Assembly: GCA_945613045.1 (NCBI GenBank)
Contig: CALZAG010000007.1
Span: 1-20,398 of the forward strand
Length of the DNA stretch: 20,398 nucleotides
Reading direction: 5' to 3'
From: an uncultured Clostridia bacterium
GTDB lineage: Bacteria > Bacillota > Clostridia > Oscillospirales > Oscillospiraceae
Below, piece by piece: positions 6,152-15,423 of the stretch. Within the stretch, counting starts at the first letter, position 1. Every line of letters begins with the position of its first letter. The notes under the pieces were generated by a model that did not search any database, had not been told where the DNA came from, and was given only the letters and a program-made list of their open reading frames with translations. Position numbers and translations under genes: made by a program.

Positions 6152-7290
6152 TAAGTTCCGTGTCAATATTAGGCTCGACGGGCTCCATAGGCCGTCAGAG
6201 CATCGCGGCGGCGGAGTACCTCGGCATACCCGTAAGGGCGCTTGCCGCGAACAGAAAGATCGACATGGTCGAGGAGCAGGCGCGCCGCCTGAAGCCCGAA
6301 TTTGTGGCCATATATGACGAAAACGCCGCAAACGACCTGCGCATAAGGCTTGCCGATACCGATATAAAGGTAGGCAGCGGAATGGCGGGGCTCATCGAGG
6401 CCGCCGCCGGTCACGCCGAATGTGTTGTCACGGCAGTGTCCGGCTCGGTCGGGCTGAGGCCCACGCTTGCCGCCATCGACGCTAAAAAGCGCATCGCCCT
6501 TGCGAACAAGGAGACCCTTGTGTGCGCGGGCGAGCTCGTCATGCCGCGCGCCGAGCGCATGGGCGCCGAGATAGTGCCCGTGGACTCCGAGCACTCGGCT
6601 ATCTTCCAGTGTCTTATGGGCAGAAAAAAGAGTGAACTCAAAAAGATACTGCTTACAGGCAGCGGCGGCCCGTTCAGAGGCAAAAGCCGCGCCGAGCTAA
6701 GCGGAGTCACCCCCGAACAGGCGGTCAGGCACCCCAACTGGAGCATGGGCGCGAAGATATCCGTCGACTCGGCGACAATGATGAACAAGGGGCTTGAGTT
6801 TATTGAGGCGATGCACCTTTTTGGGGTCACGCCGGATGATATACAGGTAGTCGTACATCCCCAGAGCATAATTCACTCCATGGTCGAGCTTGTTGACGGC
6901 ACCGTCATAGCCCAGCTCGGCGTTCCCGATATGGGACTTCCCATACAGCTTGCCATGACATATCCCGAGCGGACGGCCTCACCCTTCAAGCGTCTTGATT
7001 TCCGGGATATGAAGGACATGACCTTTGAAGCGCCGGACTATGAAAAGACCCCCTGCCTGAAGCTTGCTATGGACTGCGCAAGGGAAGGCGGCACCGCGCC
7101 CTGCGTCATGAGCGCGGCGAATGAGGCGGCGGTAGCGCTGTTTTTGCAGCATCGGCTCGGCTATAATCAGATTTATGACAGTGTTTTGGCGGCGGTCGAG
7201 AGCATAGAAATAGTAAGTAAGCCCGACCTTGAGGCTATATTGGCGGCGGATGAAGCGGCCAGAGTTTTTGTCAGGGAGCATTTTTCCTAA
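6148..7290 (+). CDS. dxr: 1-deoxy-D-xylulose 5-phosphate reductoisomerase
   Basis: DXR (IspC) rearranges and reduces DXP to 2-C-methyl-D-erythritol 4-phosphate with NADPH, the committed step of the MEP isoprenoid route. The 380-aa length is typical. Seen are the NADPH loop ILGSTGSIGRQS (7-18), ALANKETLV (117-125), the metal ligands in VDSEHSAIFQ (D146, E148), SGGPFRG (172-178), HPNWSMG (195-201), SVDSATMMNKGLE (205-217) and HPQSIIHSMVE (237-247). It overlaps uppS by 4 bp (ATGA) and rseP by 1 bp (TAATG). A strong GGAGGAG site lies at the end of uppS. It supplies precursors for UppS in the same operon. Confidence 0.98.
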   Translation: MISSVSILGSTGSIGRQSIAAAEYLGIPVRALAANRKIDMVEEQARRLKPEFVAIYDENAANDLRIRLADTDIKVGSGMAGLIEAAAGHAECVVTAVSGSVGLRPTLAAIDAKKRIALANKETLVCAGELVMPRAERMGAEIVPVDSEHSAIFQCLMGRKKSELKKILLTGSGGPFRGKSRAELSGVTPEQAVRHPNWSMGAKISVDSATMMNKGLEFIEAMHLFGVTPDDIQVVVHPQSIIHSMVELVDGTVIAQLGVPDMGLPIQLAMTYPERTASPFKRLDFRDMKDMTFEAPDYEKTPCLKLAMDCAREGGTAPCVMSAANEAAVALFLQHRLGYNQIYDSVLAAVESIEIVSKPDLEAILAADEAARVFVREHFS

Positions 7291-8333
7291 TGTATATAGT
7301 AATCGCAATTATAATGTTCGGCGTTTTGATCGCCATACATGAATTCGGACATTTTATCACTGCAAAAGCCTGCGGAGTCCGGGTGGATGAGTTCGCCATA
7401 GGCATGGGCCCCGCTGTCTGGAAAAAGCAGAAGGGCGAGACCATGTATGCCCTGCGCATCCTTCCCATAGGCGGCTTCTGCGCAATGGGCGAGGATGAGG
7501 AGTCCGAGGACCCGAGAGCCTTCCCCAACCAGAGCTTCTGGAAAAAGCTCATCATCCTTTGCGCGGGCTCGTTCATGAACTTTCTGCTGGGCGTCGTACT
7601 CATCGTGCTGATGTACGTCAATGCCGGAGCCTTCATGTCTCCGGTCATTGACAGCTTTATGGACGGCTGCCCCTACGCCGGGGACGGCGCCTTCGAGGAG
7701 GGCGACCGGTTTTACAGTATAGACGGCCACCGCATTTACCTTTTCAGCGACGTTTCGATGTTCCTTGAGCGGGGCGACGGCGTTTACGATATTGTTGTCG
7801 TGCGCGGCGGCGAAAAGGTGGAGCTTGACAACATGAAGCTTGTGCCCACATTGCAGACCGATGAGGGAATGAAATACGGCCTTGTCTGGGGCGTGGAGGA
7901 GGCCACCTTCGGCGCAAAGCTGAGGTACACATGGAATACGACGCTTGAATTTTCGCGCCTTGTGTGGCTGGGTCTCGGCGACCTCATAAACGGCGCCGTG
8001 GGCATGGATGAGATGGCGGGGCCCGTCGGCATCGTCGATATGATGAACGATGTCGGCTCTCAGGCCGAGAGCACCGCCGACGCGGTGTACAGCATGCTGT
8101 ACTTTTCCGCGTTCATTGCGATAAACCTTGCGATAATGAATATGCTGCCCATTCCCGCACTGGACGGCGGCAGAGTGTTCCTGATGCTCGTAACGGTCGT
8201 CATCGAGGCGGTGAGCCGCCGGAAGCTCGATCCCAAATACGAGGGATATATCCACATGGTGGGCATGGGGCTGCTCCTGCTGCTCATGGTAGTCGTGATG
8301 TATAACGACATCGTAAGACTTATCACAGGGTGA
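7290..8333 (+). CDS. rseP: Site-2 intramembrane metalloprotease RseP
   Basis: This 347-aa polytopic zinc protease of the RseP/RasP family cleaves transmembrane segments of anti-sigma factors, signal peptides or division proteins. The zinc-binding HEFGH is at 17-21 in the first membrane helix, and the third ligand is in NMLPIPALDGG (D292). One divergent PDZ domain occupies about 115-190, between membrane segments near 84-108 and 265-287, with a last helix at 322-340. MAGPVGIVD (242-250) is the usual conserved loop before the second catalytic helix. The ATG overlaps the dxr stop. Its substrate cannot be deduced; no anti-sigma factor lies nearby. Confidence 0.95.
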   Translation: MYIVIAIIMFGVLIAIHEFGHFITAKACGVRVDEFAIGMGPAVWKKQKGETMYALRILPIGGFCAMGEDEESEDPRAFPNQSFWKKLIILCAGSFMNFLLGVVLIVLMYVNAGAFMSPVIDSFMDGCPYAGDGAFEEGDRFYSIDGHRIYLFSDVSMFLERGDGVYDIVVVRGGEKVELDNMKLVPTLQTDEGMKYGLVWGVEEATFGAKLRYTWNTTLEFSRLVWLGLGDLINGAVGMDEMAGPVGIVDMMNDVGSQAESTADAVYSMLYFSAFIAINLAIMNMLPIPALDGGRVFLMLVTVVIEAVSRRKLDPKYEGYIHMVGMGLLLLLMVVVMYNDIVRLITG

Positions 8334-8337
8334 GGCT

Positions 8338-9390
8338 ATGGATAAAAGAAACGAAACGAAGAAAATAAGCGTGGGCGGCGTCATGCTCGGCGGCGGAGCC
8401 GGAGTCACGGTGCAGTCCATGTGCAATACAAAGACCCACGACGTTGAGGCAACGGTGCATCAGATAAGGCAGCTTCAGGCTGCCGGCTGCGACATCGTCC
8501 GCCTTGCCATACCCGACATGGCGGCGGCGGAGGCCGTTCCCGCGATAAAGGAGCAGACGGATATTCCGATAGTCGCGGATATACATTTTGACCACCGCCT
8601 TGCGCTTGCCGTCGCCGAACGGGGCGTTGACAAGATACGCATTAACCCGGGCAATATCGGCTCTGAGGATAACGTCCGCAAGGTGGCCGAGGCCTGCAAA
8701 AAGCGCAATATCCCCATCAGGATTGGCGTGAACGCGGGCAGCCTTGAAAAGCGCCTTATCGAAAAGTACGGCCACCCCACTCCGGAGGCCATGGCAGAGA
8801 GCGCGAAAACGCATATCGAGCTTTTAAACCGATTTGATTTTGATGATATCTGCCTTTCCATGAAGGCGTCCTCCGTGCCGCTGACCGTCGCGGCGTACCG
8901 CCTTGCGTCGGAGGAATTCCCGTATCCCCTGCACCTCGGCGTTACCGAGACCGGCACCGCGTGGAACGGCACCATTCAGTCCGCCGTGGGCATAGGAACG
9001 CTCCTGTGCGAGGGCATTGGGAACACCATCCGCGTGTCACTTACGGCAGACCCCGTTGAGGAGGTCAAAGCCGGCATAGCCATACTCAAGGCTGCGGGGC
9101 TCAGGCAGGGGATAAGACTCGTGTCCTGCCCGACCTGCGGCAGAACGCAGATAGACCTTATCGGACTTGCCCACGAGGTGGAAAAGCGCATCGAGGGCTT
9201 GGACAGGAATATAACGGTCGCGGTCATGGGCTGCGCCGTCAACGGCCCGGGCGAGGCGCGCGAGGCCGATTACGGCGTCGCCGGAGGCGCGGGCTGCGGC
9301 CTGCTCTTTAAAAAGGGCGAGGTCATCGGCACATATCCATATGAAAGACTGTGCGACGCACTTATCGAACTGATAGAGAAGGATTCTTAA
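8338..9390 (+). CDS. ispG: 4-hydroxy-3-methylbut-2-en-1-yl diphosphate synthase
   Basis: IspG (GcpE) is the [4Fe-4S] enzyme that converts MEcPP to HMBPP late in the MEP pathway. The protein is 350 aa, the bacterial short form. Family motifs are VQSMCNTKTHD (25-35), the TIM-barrel strand VADIHFDHR (79-87), KIRINPGNIG (99-108), and the cluster-binding SCPTCGRTQID with C264 and C267, then VAVMGCAVNGPGEAREADYG with C299. It starts 4 bp after the rseP stop and ends 1 bp before polC. With dxr it gives the operon two MEP steps. Confidence 0.98.
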   Translation: MDKRNETKKISVGGVMLGGGAGVTVQSMCNTKTHDVEATVHQIRQLQAAGCDIVRLAIPDMAAAEAVPAIKEQTDIPIVADIHFDHRLALAVAERGVDKIRINPGNIGSEDNVRKVAEACKKRNIPIRIGVNAGSLEKRLIEKYGHPTPEAMAESAKTHIELLNRFDFDDICLSMKASSVPLTVAAYRLASEEFPYPLHLGVTETGTAWNGTIQSAVGIGTLLCEGIGNTIRVSLTADPVEEVKAGIAILKAAGLRQGIRLVSCPTCGRTQIDLIGLAHEVEKRIEGLDRNITVAVMGCAVNGPGEAREADYGVAGGAGCGLLFKKGEVIGTYPYERLCDALIELIEKDS

Positions 9391-9391
9391 C

Positions 9392-12300
9392 GTGAGCGAA
9401 CATACACCATTTCTTGAGATATTTCCCGGGACGGAGAGCCTTCGGGCAAGCTGCGGCGGGCTTGAAAAAGCCTATGTGACCGACGTCGCCGTGAGCACGG
9501 CGGAGGGGAGCATGGACATTGCCGCGTGGTTTTGCCGCGCCCCCGCGCCCGCGGAGACCGCTAATCTGGAAAACGTCCTGCAAAAGGATTACGGCCTTAA
9601 CAGGGTGAGCATAAACGCGGACTATCCCAAGCTTGCGGAGGCAAAGGAGCCCAAGCAGAGCAAGCCGCAGGGCTCAAAGCCCGACGGCGCGGTGCTCATG
9701 GGACGCAGCATAAAAAAAGCGCCGGAGCCCATGTCGGGACTTACCCAGTCCTCGGGCAGAGTCGTCGTCGAGGGCGACGTGTTCGAGGTAACCAGCCGCA
9801 AGCTCCAGAAGCGCGACGGAGCAATGCTCTGCTTTGATATGACCGACCTTACCGGCTCTATCCGCATCGCAAAGTACCTGCGCGCCGAGGACGACCAATC
9901 CATAATAAACAAGATACAGGTGGGCGACCATGTTTTCGTCAGCGGCTTTGTGACCTACAGCCGCTATGACGAGGATATCGTCATCGAGCCCAAGGACATA
10001 GTGCTGGGCAAAAAATATATCCGTCCGGACAATGCCGAGGAAAAGCGCGTCGAGCTTCACGTCCACACCCGCTTTTCCGCGCTCGATGCGCTGACAGACC
10101 CCGCCGCGATAGTAAAGCGCGCGGCGTACTGGGGACATCCGGCCATCGCGGTGACAGACCACGGAGTGCTCCAGGCCTTTCCCGATATGTGGAAGGCGGG
10201 CAAAAAGCACGGCGTGAAGATAATCTACGGCTGCGAGTGCTACTTCGTGAACGACCTTGACGGCAGCCTTGCGGTACACGGCAGCAGTTCAAGGGATATG
10301 AATGACGAGATGGTGGCCTTTGACATTGAGACCACCGGCCTTAACGCGGGCTCGGACCGCATGACGGAGATCGGCGCCGTGATATTCGCCGGAGGCGAGA
10401 TAAAGGAGAGCTTCAACACCTTTGTCGACCCCGGAATGCACATCCCGGCCGAGATAACCCAGCTCACCGGCATAAGCGATAAGGACGTCAGGGGCGCGCC
10501 CGACGAGGGCGAGGCCATGAGAATGTTCCTTGAGTTTGCCGGAGATCGCCCCATAGTCGCGCACAACGCCGATTTTGACACGGGCTTCATGTCATCGGCC
10601 TGCGCCCGCTGCGGCATCGACTTCGAGCCGGTGTATCTGGACACGCTTTCGCTTTCGCACGCGCTTTTGCCCGATTTGAAGCGTCATAAGCTGGATATCG
10701 TCTCAAACCGCCTGAGCCTGCCGGAATTCAACCACCACAGGGCCTCCGACGACGCGCTCGTGGTCGCGCGCATAATGGGCAAATTCCTGCCCATGCTCGC
10801 GGAAAAGGGCGCGAAAACTGTAGACGATATTCAGGAGGTCTTCAGGGCAATAAAACCCGCCGACCACAGCAAATCCCGTCATATGATACTGCTCGTTAAG
10901 AACAAGGCCGGCCTCAAAAACCTGTATGAGCTGGTGTCGCAGTCGTATCTTAAATACTTCCACAAGACTCCGACCGTGCCCAAGAGCCTGCTTATAAAGC
11001 ACAGGGAGGGCATACTTGTCGGCTCTGCCTGCGGCATGGGCGAGCTGTACGGCGCGGTGATGCACGGCGCGAGCGACGCGGAGCTCAAGCGCATCGCCTC
11101 CTTCTATGACTACCTTGAGATACAGCCCATCGGCAACAACCGCTTCCTTGTGGATAACGGCGTCGTCAGCGATGAAACCGTGCTTCAGGACTATAACCGC
11201 CGCATACTTGATATCGGCAGGCAGCTCAATAAGCCCGTCATTGCCGCCAGCGACGTCCACTTCCTTGACGCGGAGGACGAGCAGTACCGCAAAATACTGC
11301 AGGCTGCGAAAAAATTCTCCGACGCCGACCGCGGCTGCCCCATCTTCTTCCGCACCACCGACGAGATGCTGCGCGAATTCGACTATCTGGGCAGCGAGAC
11401 AGCCAAGGAGGTCGTCATAGATAACCCCCGGGCGATAGCCGATCAGGTGGAGGATATCGAGCTTCTGCCCAAGGGTCTGTACCCACCGAAGATCGAAAAC
11501 TCCGCCGGGGAGCTCAAGGAGCTCGTTTACGGCAAAATGCACGCCATTTACGGCGAAGAACCGCCCGAAATAGTGCGTGAGCGCGTGGACACGGAACTCA
11601 AGACCATTCTTGACCACAACTATGACGTCATCTATATGTCCGCCCAGAAGCTGGTTCGCAATTCGCTTGAGCACGGCTATCTGGTGGGCTCCAGAGGCTC
11701 TGTCGGCTCCTCCATCGTCGCCTATATGTCGGGCATCACGGAGGTAAACTCGCTCCCTCCGCATTACGTCTGCCCCAAGTGCAAGCACTCGGAGTTCGTG
11801 ACCGACGGCTCTTACGGCTGCGGCGCGGACATGCCTCCGAAAAACTGTCCCGACTGCGGCACCCTGATGCGGCAGGATGGCTTCGATATCCCGTTTGAGA
11901 CCTTCCTCGGCTACCCGGGAAACGAAAAGACCCCTGATATTGACCTTAACTTCTCCGGCGAGTATCAGGCTCAGGCGCACAAGTACACCGAGGAGCTTTT
12001 CGGCCCGGATCATGTTTTCCGCGCCGGAACGATAGGCACGCTGGCGGAAAAAACCGCCTACGGCTATGTGAAAAAGTACCTCGAGGAGCGCGGCATCACC
12101 GTCACCAAGGTCGAGGAGAACCGCCTTGCAAAGGGGCTTGTCGGCGTAAAGCGCACGACGGGGCAGCACCCCGGCGGCCTTGTCGTCATCCCGCAGGACA
12201 TGGACGTGACCGACTTCTGTCCCGTTCAGCACCCCGCGGACGATCCAAAGAGCGGCATAGTCACGACGCATTTTGAATATCACTGCATGGAGTCAAATCT

Positions 12301-13393
12301 CCTGAAGCTGGATGAGCTGGGGCACGATGACCCCACCATGATCCGCATGCTGGAGGACGCAACAGGCGTGGACGCCAAGGAGATATCCCTCTCCGACCCC
12401 GATACCATGAAAATATTCACCACGCCCACGGTGCTGGGGCTCCCCGATGACGACGAAATAATCGGAAAGACCGGCAGCATCGGCATACCCGAGTTCGGGA
12501 CTGGCTTCACGCGCCAGATGCTGGTGGACACCCAGCCGACCCAGTTTGACACTCTGGTGCGCCTGTCCGGCTTCTCGCACGGCACCGACGTCTGGGCGGG
12601 CAATATCCGTGACCTGATAGTAAACGGCATAGCGACCGTTAACGAGACCGTCGGCTGCCGCGACGATATCATGCTCTATCTCATCCAGAAGGGCATGGAG
12701 CCCTCGCTTGCTTTCAAGACCATGGAGGCAGTCCGAAAGGGCAAGGTGAAAAAAAGCGGCGAGTTTCCCGGGGACGCGGAGGCTCAGATGCGCGCCATGG
12801 GCGTTCCCGACTGGTACATAGAATCCTGCCGCAAGATAGCCTACCTTTTCCCGAAGGCGCACGCCGTGGCCTACGTTATGATGGCGTTCCGCATCGCGTG
12901 GTTCAAGGTGCATGAGCCGCTGGCGTTTTACAGCGCTTATTTCTACCGCCGCAGCCAGAAAAACAGCTTCGACGCGGAGATGATGACCTGCGGCATCGAC
13001 GAGGTAAGGCGCAGGATAAACGAGCTCAAGCAGAAGGACGATTCGACCGCCAACGAGGACAGCATACTCACAACGCTTGAGGCGGTGTATGAATTTTATA
13101 TGCGAGGCTTTGATTTCGCTCCCATCGACCTGTATGAGTCCGACGCTTTGAAGTTCAGGATAACTGAGGACGGAAGGCTGAGGCCGCCCTTCGTGGCGAT
13201 AGCCGGCCTCGGCGAGACCGCGGCCTTTGACCTTGCAAAATGCACCGAAAACGGCCGGAGCTACATCTCCGTCGAGGAAGTCAGCGCCGCCTGCCCCAAG
13301 GTCAGCACGAGCCATCTGGAGGTGCTCAAGCGCCTCGGCGCCCTCGGCGATATGCCCGAGAGCTCGCAGATAAATCTTTTTGAAAGCTTCTGA
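9392..13393 (+). CDS. polC: DNA polymerase III alpha subunit, PolC type
   Basis: PolC is the replicative polymerase of Firmicutes, with built-in 3'-5' proofreading. The 1333 residues run in family order: a short N-terminal segment (1-120), OB fold (about 122-210), first part of the PHP domain (VELHVHTRFSALDA near 219), DEDDh exonuclease (D311 and E313 in FDIETTGL, D396 in HNADFD, H449 and D454), the rest of PHP, then the polymerase. The latter has a zinc ribbon (C794, C797, C819, C822), catalytic D849 and D851 in PDIDLNFSG and D974 in LLKLDELGHDD. It ends with the clamp-binding pentapeptide QINLF (1326-1330). It is about 100 aa shorter than the B. subtilis enzyme, the loss lying before the OB fold. 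The GTG start, 1 bp after ispG, has GAGAAGGA upstream. Confidence 0.98.
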   Translation: MSEHTPFLEIFPGTESLRASCGGLEKAYVTDVAVSTAEGSMDIAAWFCRAPAPAETANLENVLQKDYGLNRVSINADYPKLAEAKEPKQSKPQGSKPDGAVLMGRSIKKAPEPMSGLTQSSGRVVVEGDVFEVTSRKLQKRDGAMLCFDMTDLTGSIRIAKYLRAEDDQSIINKIQVGDHVFVSGFVTYSRYDEDIVIEPKDIVLGKKYIRPDNAEEKRVELHVHTRFSALDALTDPAAIVKRAAYWGHPAIAVTDHGVLQAFPDMWKAGKKHGVKIIYGCECYFVNDLDGSLAVHGSSSRDMNDEMVAFDIETTGLNAGSDRMTEIGAVIFAGGEIKESFNTFVDPGMHIPAEITQLTGISDKDVRGAPDEGEAMRMFLEFAGDRPIVAHNADFDTGFMSSACARCGIDFEPVYLDTLSLSHALLPDLKRHKLDIVSNRLSLPEFNHHRASDDALVVARIMGKFLPMLAEKGAKTVDDIQEVFRAIKPADHSKSRHMILLVKNKAGLKNLYELVSQSYLKYFHKTPTVPKSLLIKHREGILVGSACGMGELYGAVMHGASDAELKRIASFYDYLEIQPIGNNRFLVDNGVVSDETVLQDYNRRILDIGRQLNKPVIAASDVHFLDAEDEQYRKILQAAKKFSDADRGCPIFFRTTDEMLREFDYLGSETAKEVVIDNPRAIADQVEDIELLPKGLYPPKIENSAGELKELVYGKMHAIYGEEPPEIVRERVDTELKTILDHNYDVIYMSAQKLVRNSLEHGYLVGSRGSVGSSIVAYMSGITEVNSLPPHYVCPKCKHSEFVTDGSYGCGADMPPKNCPDCGTLMRQDGFDIPFETFLGYPGNEKTPDIDLNFSGEYQAQAHKYTEELFGPDHVFRAGTIGTLAEKTAYGYVKKYLEERGITVTKVEENRLAKGLVGVKRTTGQHPGGLVVIPQDMDVTDFCPVQHPADDPKSGIVTTHFEYHCMESNLLKLDELGHDDPTMIRMLEDATGVDAKEISLSDPDTMKIFTTPTVLGLPDDDEIIGKTGSIGIPEFGTGFTRQMLVDTQPTQFDTLVRLSGFSHGTDVWAGNIRDLIVNGIATVNETVGCRDDIMLYLIQKGMEPSLAFKTMEAVRKGKVKKSGEFPGDAEAQMRAMGVPDWYIESCRKIAYLFPKAHAVAYVMMAFRIAWFKVHEPLAFYSAYFYRRSQKNSFDAEMMTCGIDEVRRRINELKQKDDSTANEDSILTTLEAVYEFYMRGFDFAPIDLYESDALKFRITEDGRLRPPFVAIAGLGETAAFDLAKCTENGRSYISVEEVSAACPKVSTSHLEVLKRLGALGDMPESSQINLFESF

Positions 13394-13400
13394 CAAATTG

Positions 13401-13434
13401 AAAGCTCCGCACCTCAAACGAGGTGCGGAGCTTT
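13401..13434. terminator. Strong hairpin terminator after polC
   Basis: AAAGCTCCGCACCT (13401-13414) pairs perfectly with AGGTGCGGAGCTTT (13421-13434); one further C-G pair leaves the loop AAAC. CTTTAT follows on the plus side, and CAATTTG follows on the minus side. It lies 7 bp after the polC stop and 17 bp beyond the stop of the convergent TPM gene, so it probably ends both transcripts. Confidence 0.85.
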
Positions 13435-13451
13435 CTTTATCTTGGCGTTTG

Positions 13452-14312
13452 TCAGAAGCTTCCGCCCCTGCCTCCGTGGACAGAGCCTCCGCCTGACATA
13501 TGCGTACTGCTGAAATTCCCGCCGGCCCCGATGCCGCCCTGACGGTCGTTGTCCTTGGGCTTCGGCGTCTTGCTAACCGTGGTGTAGAGAAAAACATCGC
13601 GGCTTTCGCTGAGACTGAAGCTGCCGGCGCGGACATAATCTGCCGCCGCGCTCTGCATTCTGACGCTCTTCATGCCCCGCTTCATAATGCTCATGGCTAT
13701 CAGAGCCACAACAAGCCCGATGCCTATGGCGATGGGTATCCAGATAAAACGCGGCCCGGAGCTTGTTTCGGCTGGGGAAAAATCGTAAAAATCCTCGTCG
13801 GAATAGTTATCGCGCCGCTCCTCGTAGCCCTCGTCCTCCATGTCCTCGGCCAGATAGGCGCGGCAGTCCCGGATGAAGGCATCAAAGGCCGAATAACAGT
13901 CCCCGTCCGCGAGGAAGGGGGTGATATCCTCACCGATGGAGTCAAGATAGTAATCGGGAAAAGCGTATATGGCGTAACCGGTGGTGGATATATGCCATTT
14001 CCGCTCGGCCATGCTCACCAGCAGGAGCAGCCCGTCGCAGTCTTCGCCCTCGCCCAGACCGTTGTCGTCGTAAAAATCATCGGCGTATTCCTCAGCGCTT
14101 TTGCCGTCCAAGGAGTCAACGGTGAGAATGGCTATGGTCATCCCGTACTCTCGGCTGGCGTCCTCCAGAGCGGCCGCTATGTAGTCCGCTTCATCGCCGC
14201 TGAGCAGACCCTCGTAGTCGTACAGCAGTTTCCCACTGTCTGCAAGGGCGGTGCCGGGCAGGCACAGCAGGAGGCAGAGGATAAGAACGAGAAAAATGAG
14301 TTTTCTTTTCAT
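13452..14312 (-). CDS. TPM-domain membrane protein (YdjH-like)
   Basis: The 286-aa protein has an N-terminal signal segment (about 1-24), an extracytoplasmic TPM domain (formerly DUF477; about 28-155, with LLSGDEADYIAAAL, the acidic DDNGLGEGEDCDGLLLLV and WHISTTGYA stretches), an acidic linker, one membrane helix (187-210), and a cytoplasmic tail ending in a Gly/Ser/His-rich stretch (SGGGSVHGGRGGSF). That tail is common in TPM proteins. It is last in a four-gene operon, 10 bp after a double-zinc-ribbon membrane protein and behind an SPFH protein. This matches the gene content of B. subtilis ydjGHI, where the TPM protein is YdjH. Those proteins act with PspA at the membrane. A biochemical activity is not established from sequence; phosphatase names given to this fold should be treated cautiously. 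Confidence 0.85.
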   Translation of the reverse strand: MKRKLIFLVLILCLLLCLPGTALADSGKLLYDYEGLLSGDEADYIAAALEDASREYGMTIAILTVDSLDGKSAEEYADDFYDDNGLGEGEDCDGLLLLVSMAERKWHISTTGYAIYAFPDYYLDSIGEDITPFLADGDCYSAFDAFIRDCRAYLAEDMEDEGYEERRDNYSDEDFYDFSPAETSSGPRFIWIPIAIGIGLVVALIAMSIMKRGMKSVRMQSAAADYVRAGSFSLSESRDVFLYTTVSKTPKPKDNDRQGGIGAGGNFSSTHMSGGGSVHGGRGGSF

Positions 14313-14322
14313 ACCGCACCCC

Positions 14323-15423
14323 CTACATCAGCGCAAGCCACATGAGGCCGTATGCGGCAGCGGCGGAGACTGCGGCGATGGCGGCGAAGTATTTCGCGTA
14401 AATGCCCTTGTCAACGGGCAGGTCGCCAACGAATTTTCCGGTCTGGCCGTTCATGGCAAAGGTGTATTTGCGCCCGTTCCAGGTGGTGTTGAGTATCCAG
14501 ACGGGGTAGAGGGCATAGCTTGCTTTGCCGCCGTCAAAGCATACTGAGCTGTTTTCGGGGATGACGCTCGTGTATGCGGGCGACACCGTGCCTCTCAGCG
14601 CATCTTCCGCGCTTGCCTTGATGCGGCTGTTTGCGCGTGCGATGCTCTCGTCGGCGGTGACGTCATATTTGTCGGCAAAATAGCCCGAGAGATAGGCGGT
14701 GCGGAAATCCACGGCGTCAGTGAAGTCGAAAGGCTCCAGCGACTCCATGAGATCGTCCGGCATTTTTACCGAGCCGTCGACCGGAATATGCTCAAAGCTG
14801 AGGCTGCCGCTCCGGAAAAGGTTATAAAAGCTTGTAGAGGTGTAGTTATAGTCTGCGTCGCTCCAGAAACGCGTCTTGGTCGCGCGGTATCTGACGCGGG
14901 CGTCGGCGGTCGCGTCGAAGAGCCAGAAAGGAACGTAAACGCCCTTTATCTCGTCGATATGATTTTCGCTTTTGAACACCTTTGGGAGCAGCTTCTTGCC
15001 CTCGAGGTGCTTCTTGAGCGCCGCCTTGGCGGCCTTTTTGTCGAGCTTGAACGGAATGACACAGTCCGGCTTGAGCTCGCCGGAGAGCCGGTTTTTGAAT
15101 ATGACGGGATTACCGCAGAAGGGGCAGCTTGACGCCGACGTGGTCTCGTCGGTGATTATCTCGCCGCCGCATGAGGAGCAGATGTAGATGCTGACGTCCT
15201 CGTCCTCGCCCTCCTGCCAGTGCCCGCCGCCTTCGGTGTCCCAGCTCATGTCGTCGCTGCGGTCTTCCTTCAGTCCCTCGTCATAGCTTTTGAGCGTCTC
15301 GGTCTCAAACTCCGTGTCGCAGTAGGGACACTTCATTTTCTGCGCGGAGCTGTCAAAGCTTATCGCACCGCCGCAGCAGGGGCACTTGTATTGGAGCATG
15401 CTTCCTGTTTCCATACCCGTCAC
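14323..15423 (-). CDS. Double zinc-ribbon membrane protein (YdjG-like)
   Basis: This 366-aa protein opens with two zinc ribbons: C14, C17, C32, C35 and, after an acidic linker, C82, C85, C100, C103. The middle (about 110-335) is soluble and includes KGVYVPFWLFDA and YALYPVWILNTTWNG, typical of the TFIIB-type zinc-ribbon proteins of this context. The last 22 residues are a hydrophobic tail anchor. The GTG start at 15423 overlaps the stop of the SPFH gene (GTGA), and AGGGGGA lies 7 bp upstream. ATG codons at residues 4 and 9 are alternatives. Neighbours are an SPFH protein above and a TPM protein below, as in ydjGHI. The role is probably structural, at the membrane; automated names tying such ribbons to RNA polymerase or helicases are unlikely to apply. 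Confidence 0.8.
   Translation of the reverse strand: MTGMETGSMLQYKCPCCGGAISFDSSAQKMKCPYCDTEFETETLKSYDEGLKEDRSDDMSWDTEGGGHWQEGEDEDVSIYICSSCGGEIITDETTSASSCPFCGNPVIFKNRLSGELKPDCVIPFKLDKKAAKAALKKHLEGKKLLPKVFKSENHIDEIKGVYVPFWLFDATADARVRYRATKTRFWSDADYNYTSTSFYNLFRSGSLSFEHIPVDGSVKMPDDLMESLEPFDFTDAVDFRTAYLSGYFADKYDVTADESIARANSRIKASAEDALRGTVSPAYTSVIPENSSVCFDGGKASYALYPVWILNTTWNGRKYTFAMNGQTGKFVGDLPVDKGIYAKYFAAIAAVSAAAAYGLMWLALM

Noticed and set aside
7287..8426. Minus-strand frame opposite rseP
   Set aside because: It is a shadow of a clear RseP sequence; no promoter or ribosome site.
10703..13636. Two long open frames antisense to polC (10703-12283 and 12293-13636)
   Set aside because: They mirror the codon bias of polC, lack ribosome sites and recognisable domains, and lie opposite an unambiguous replicase gene.
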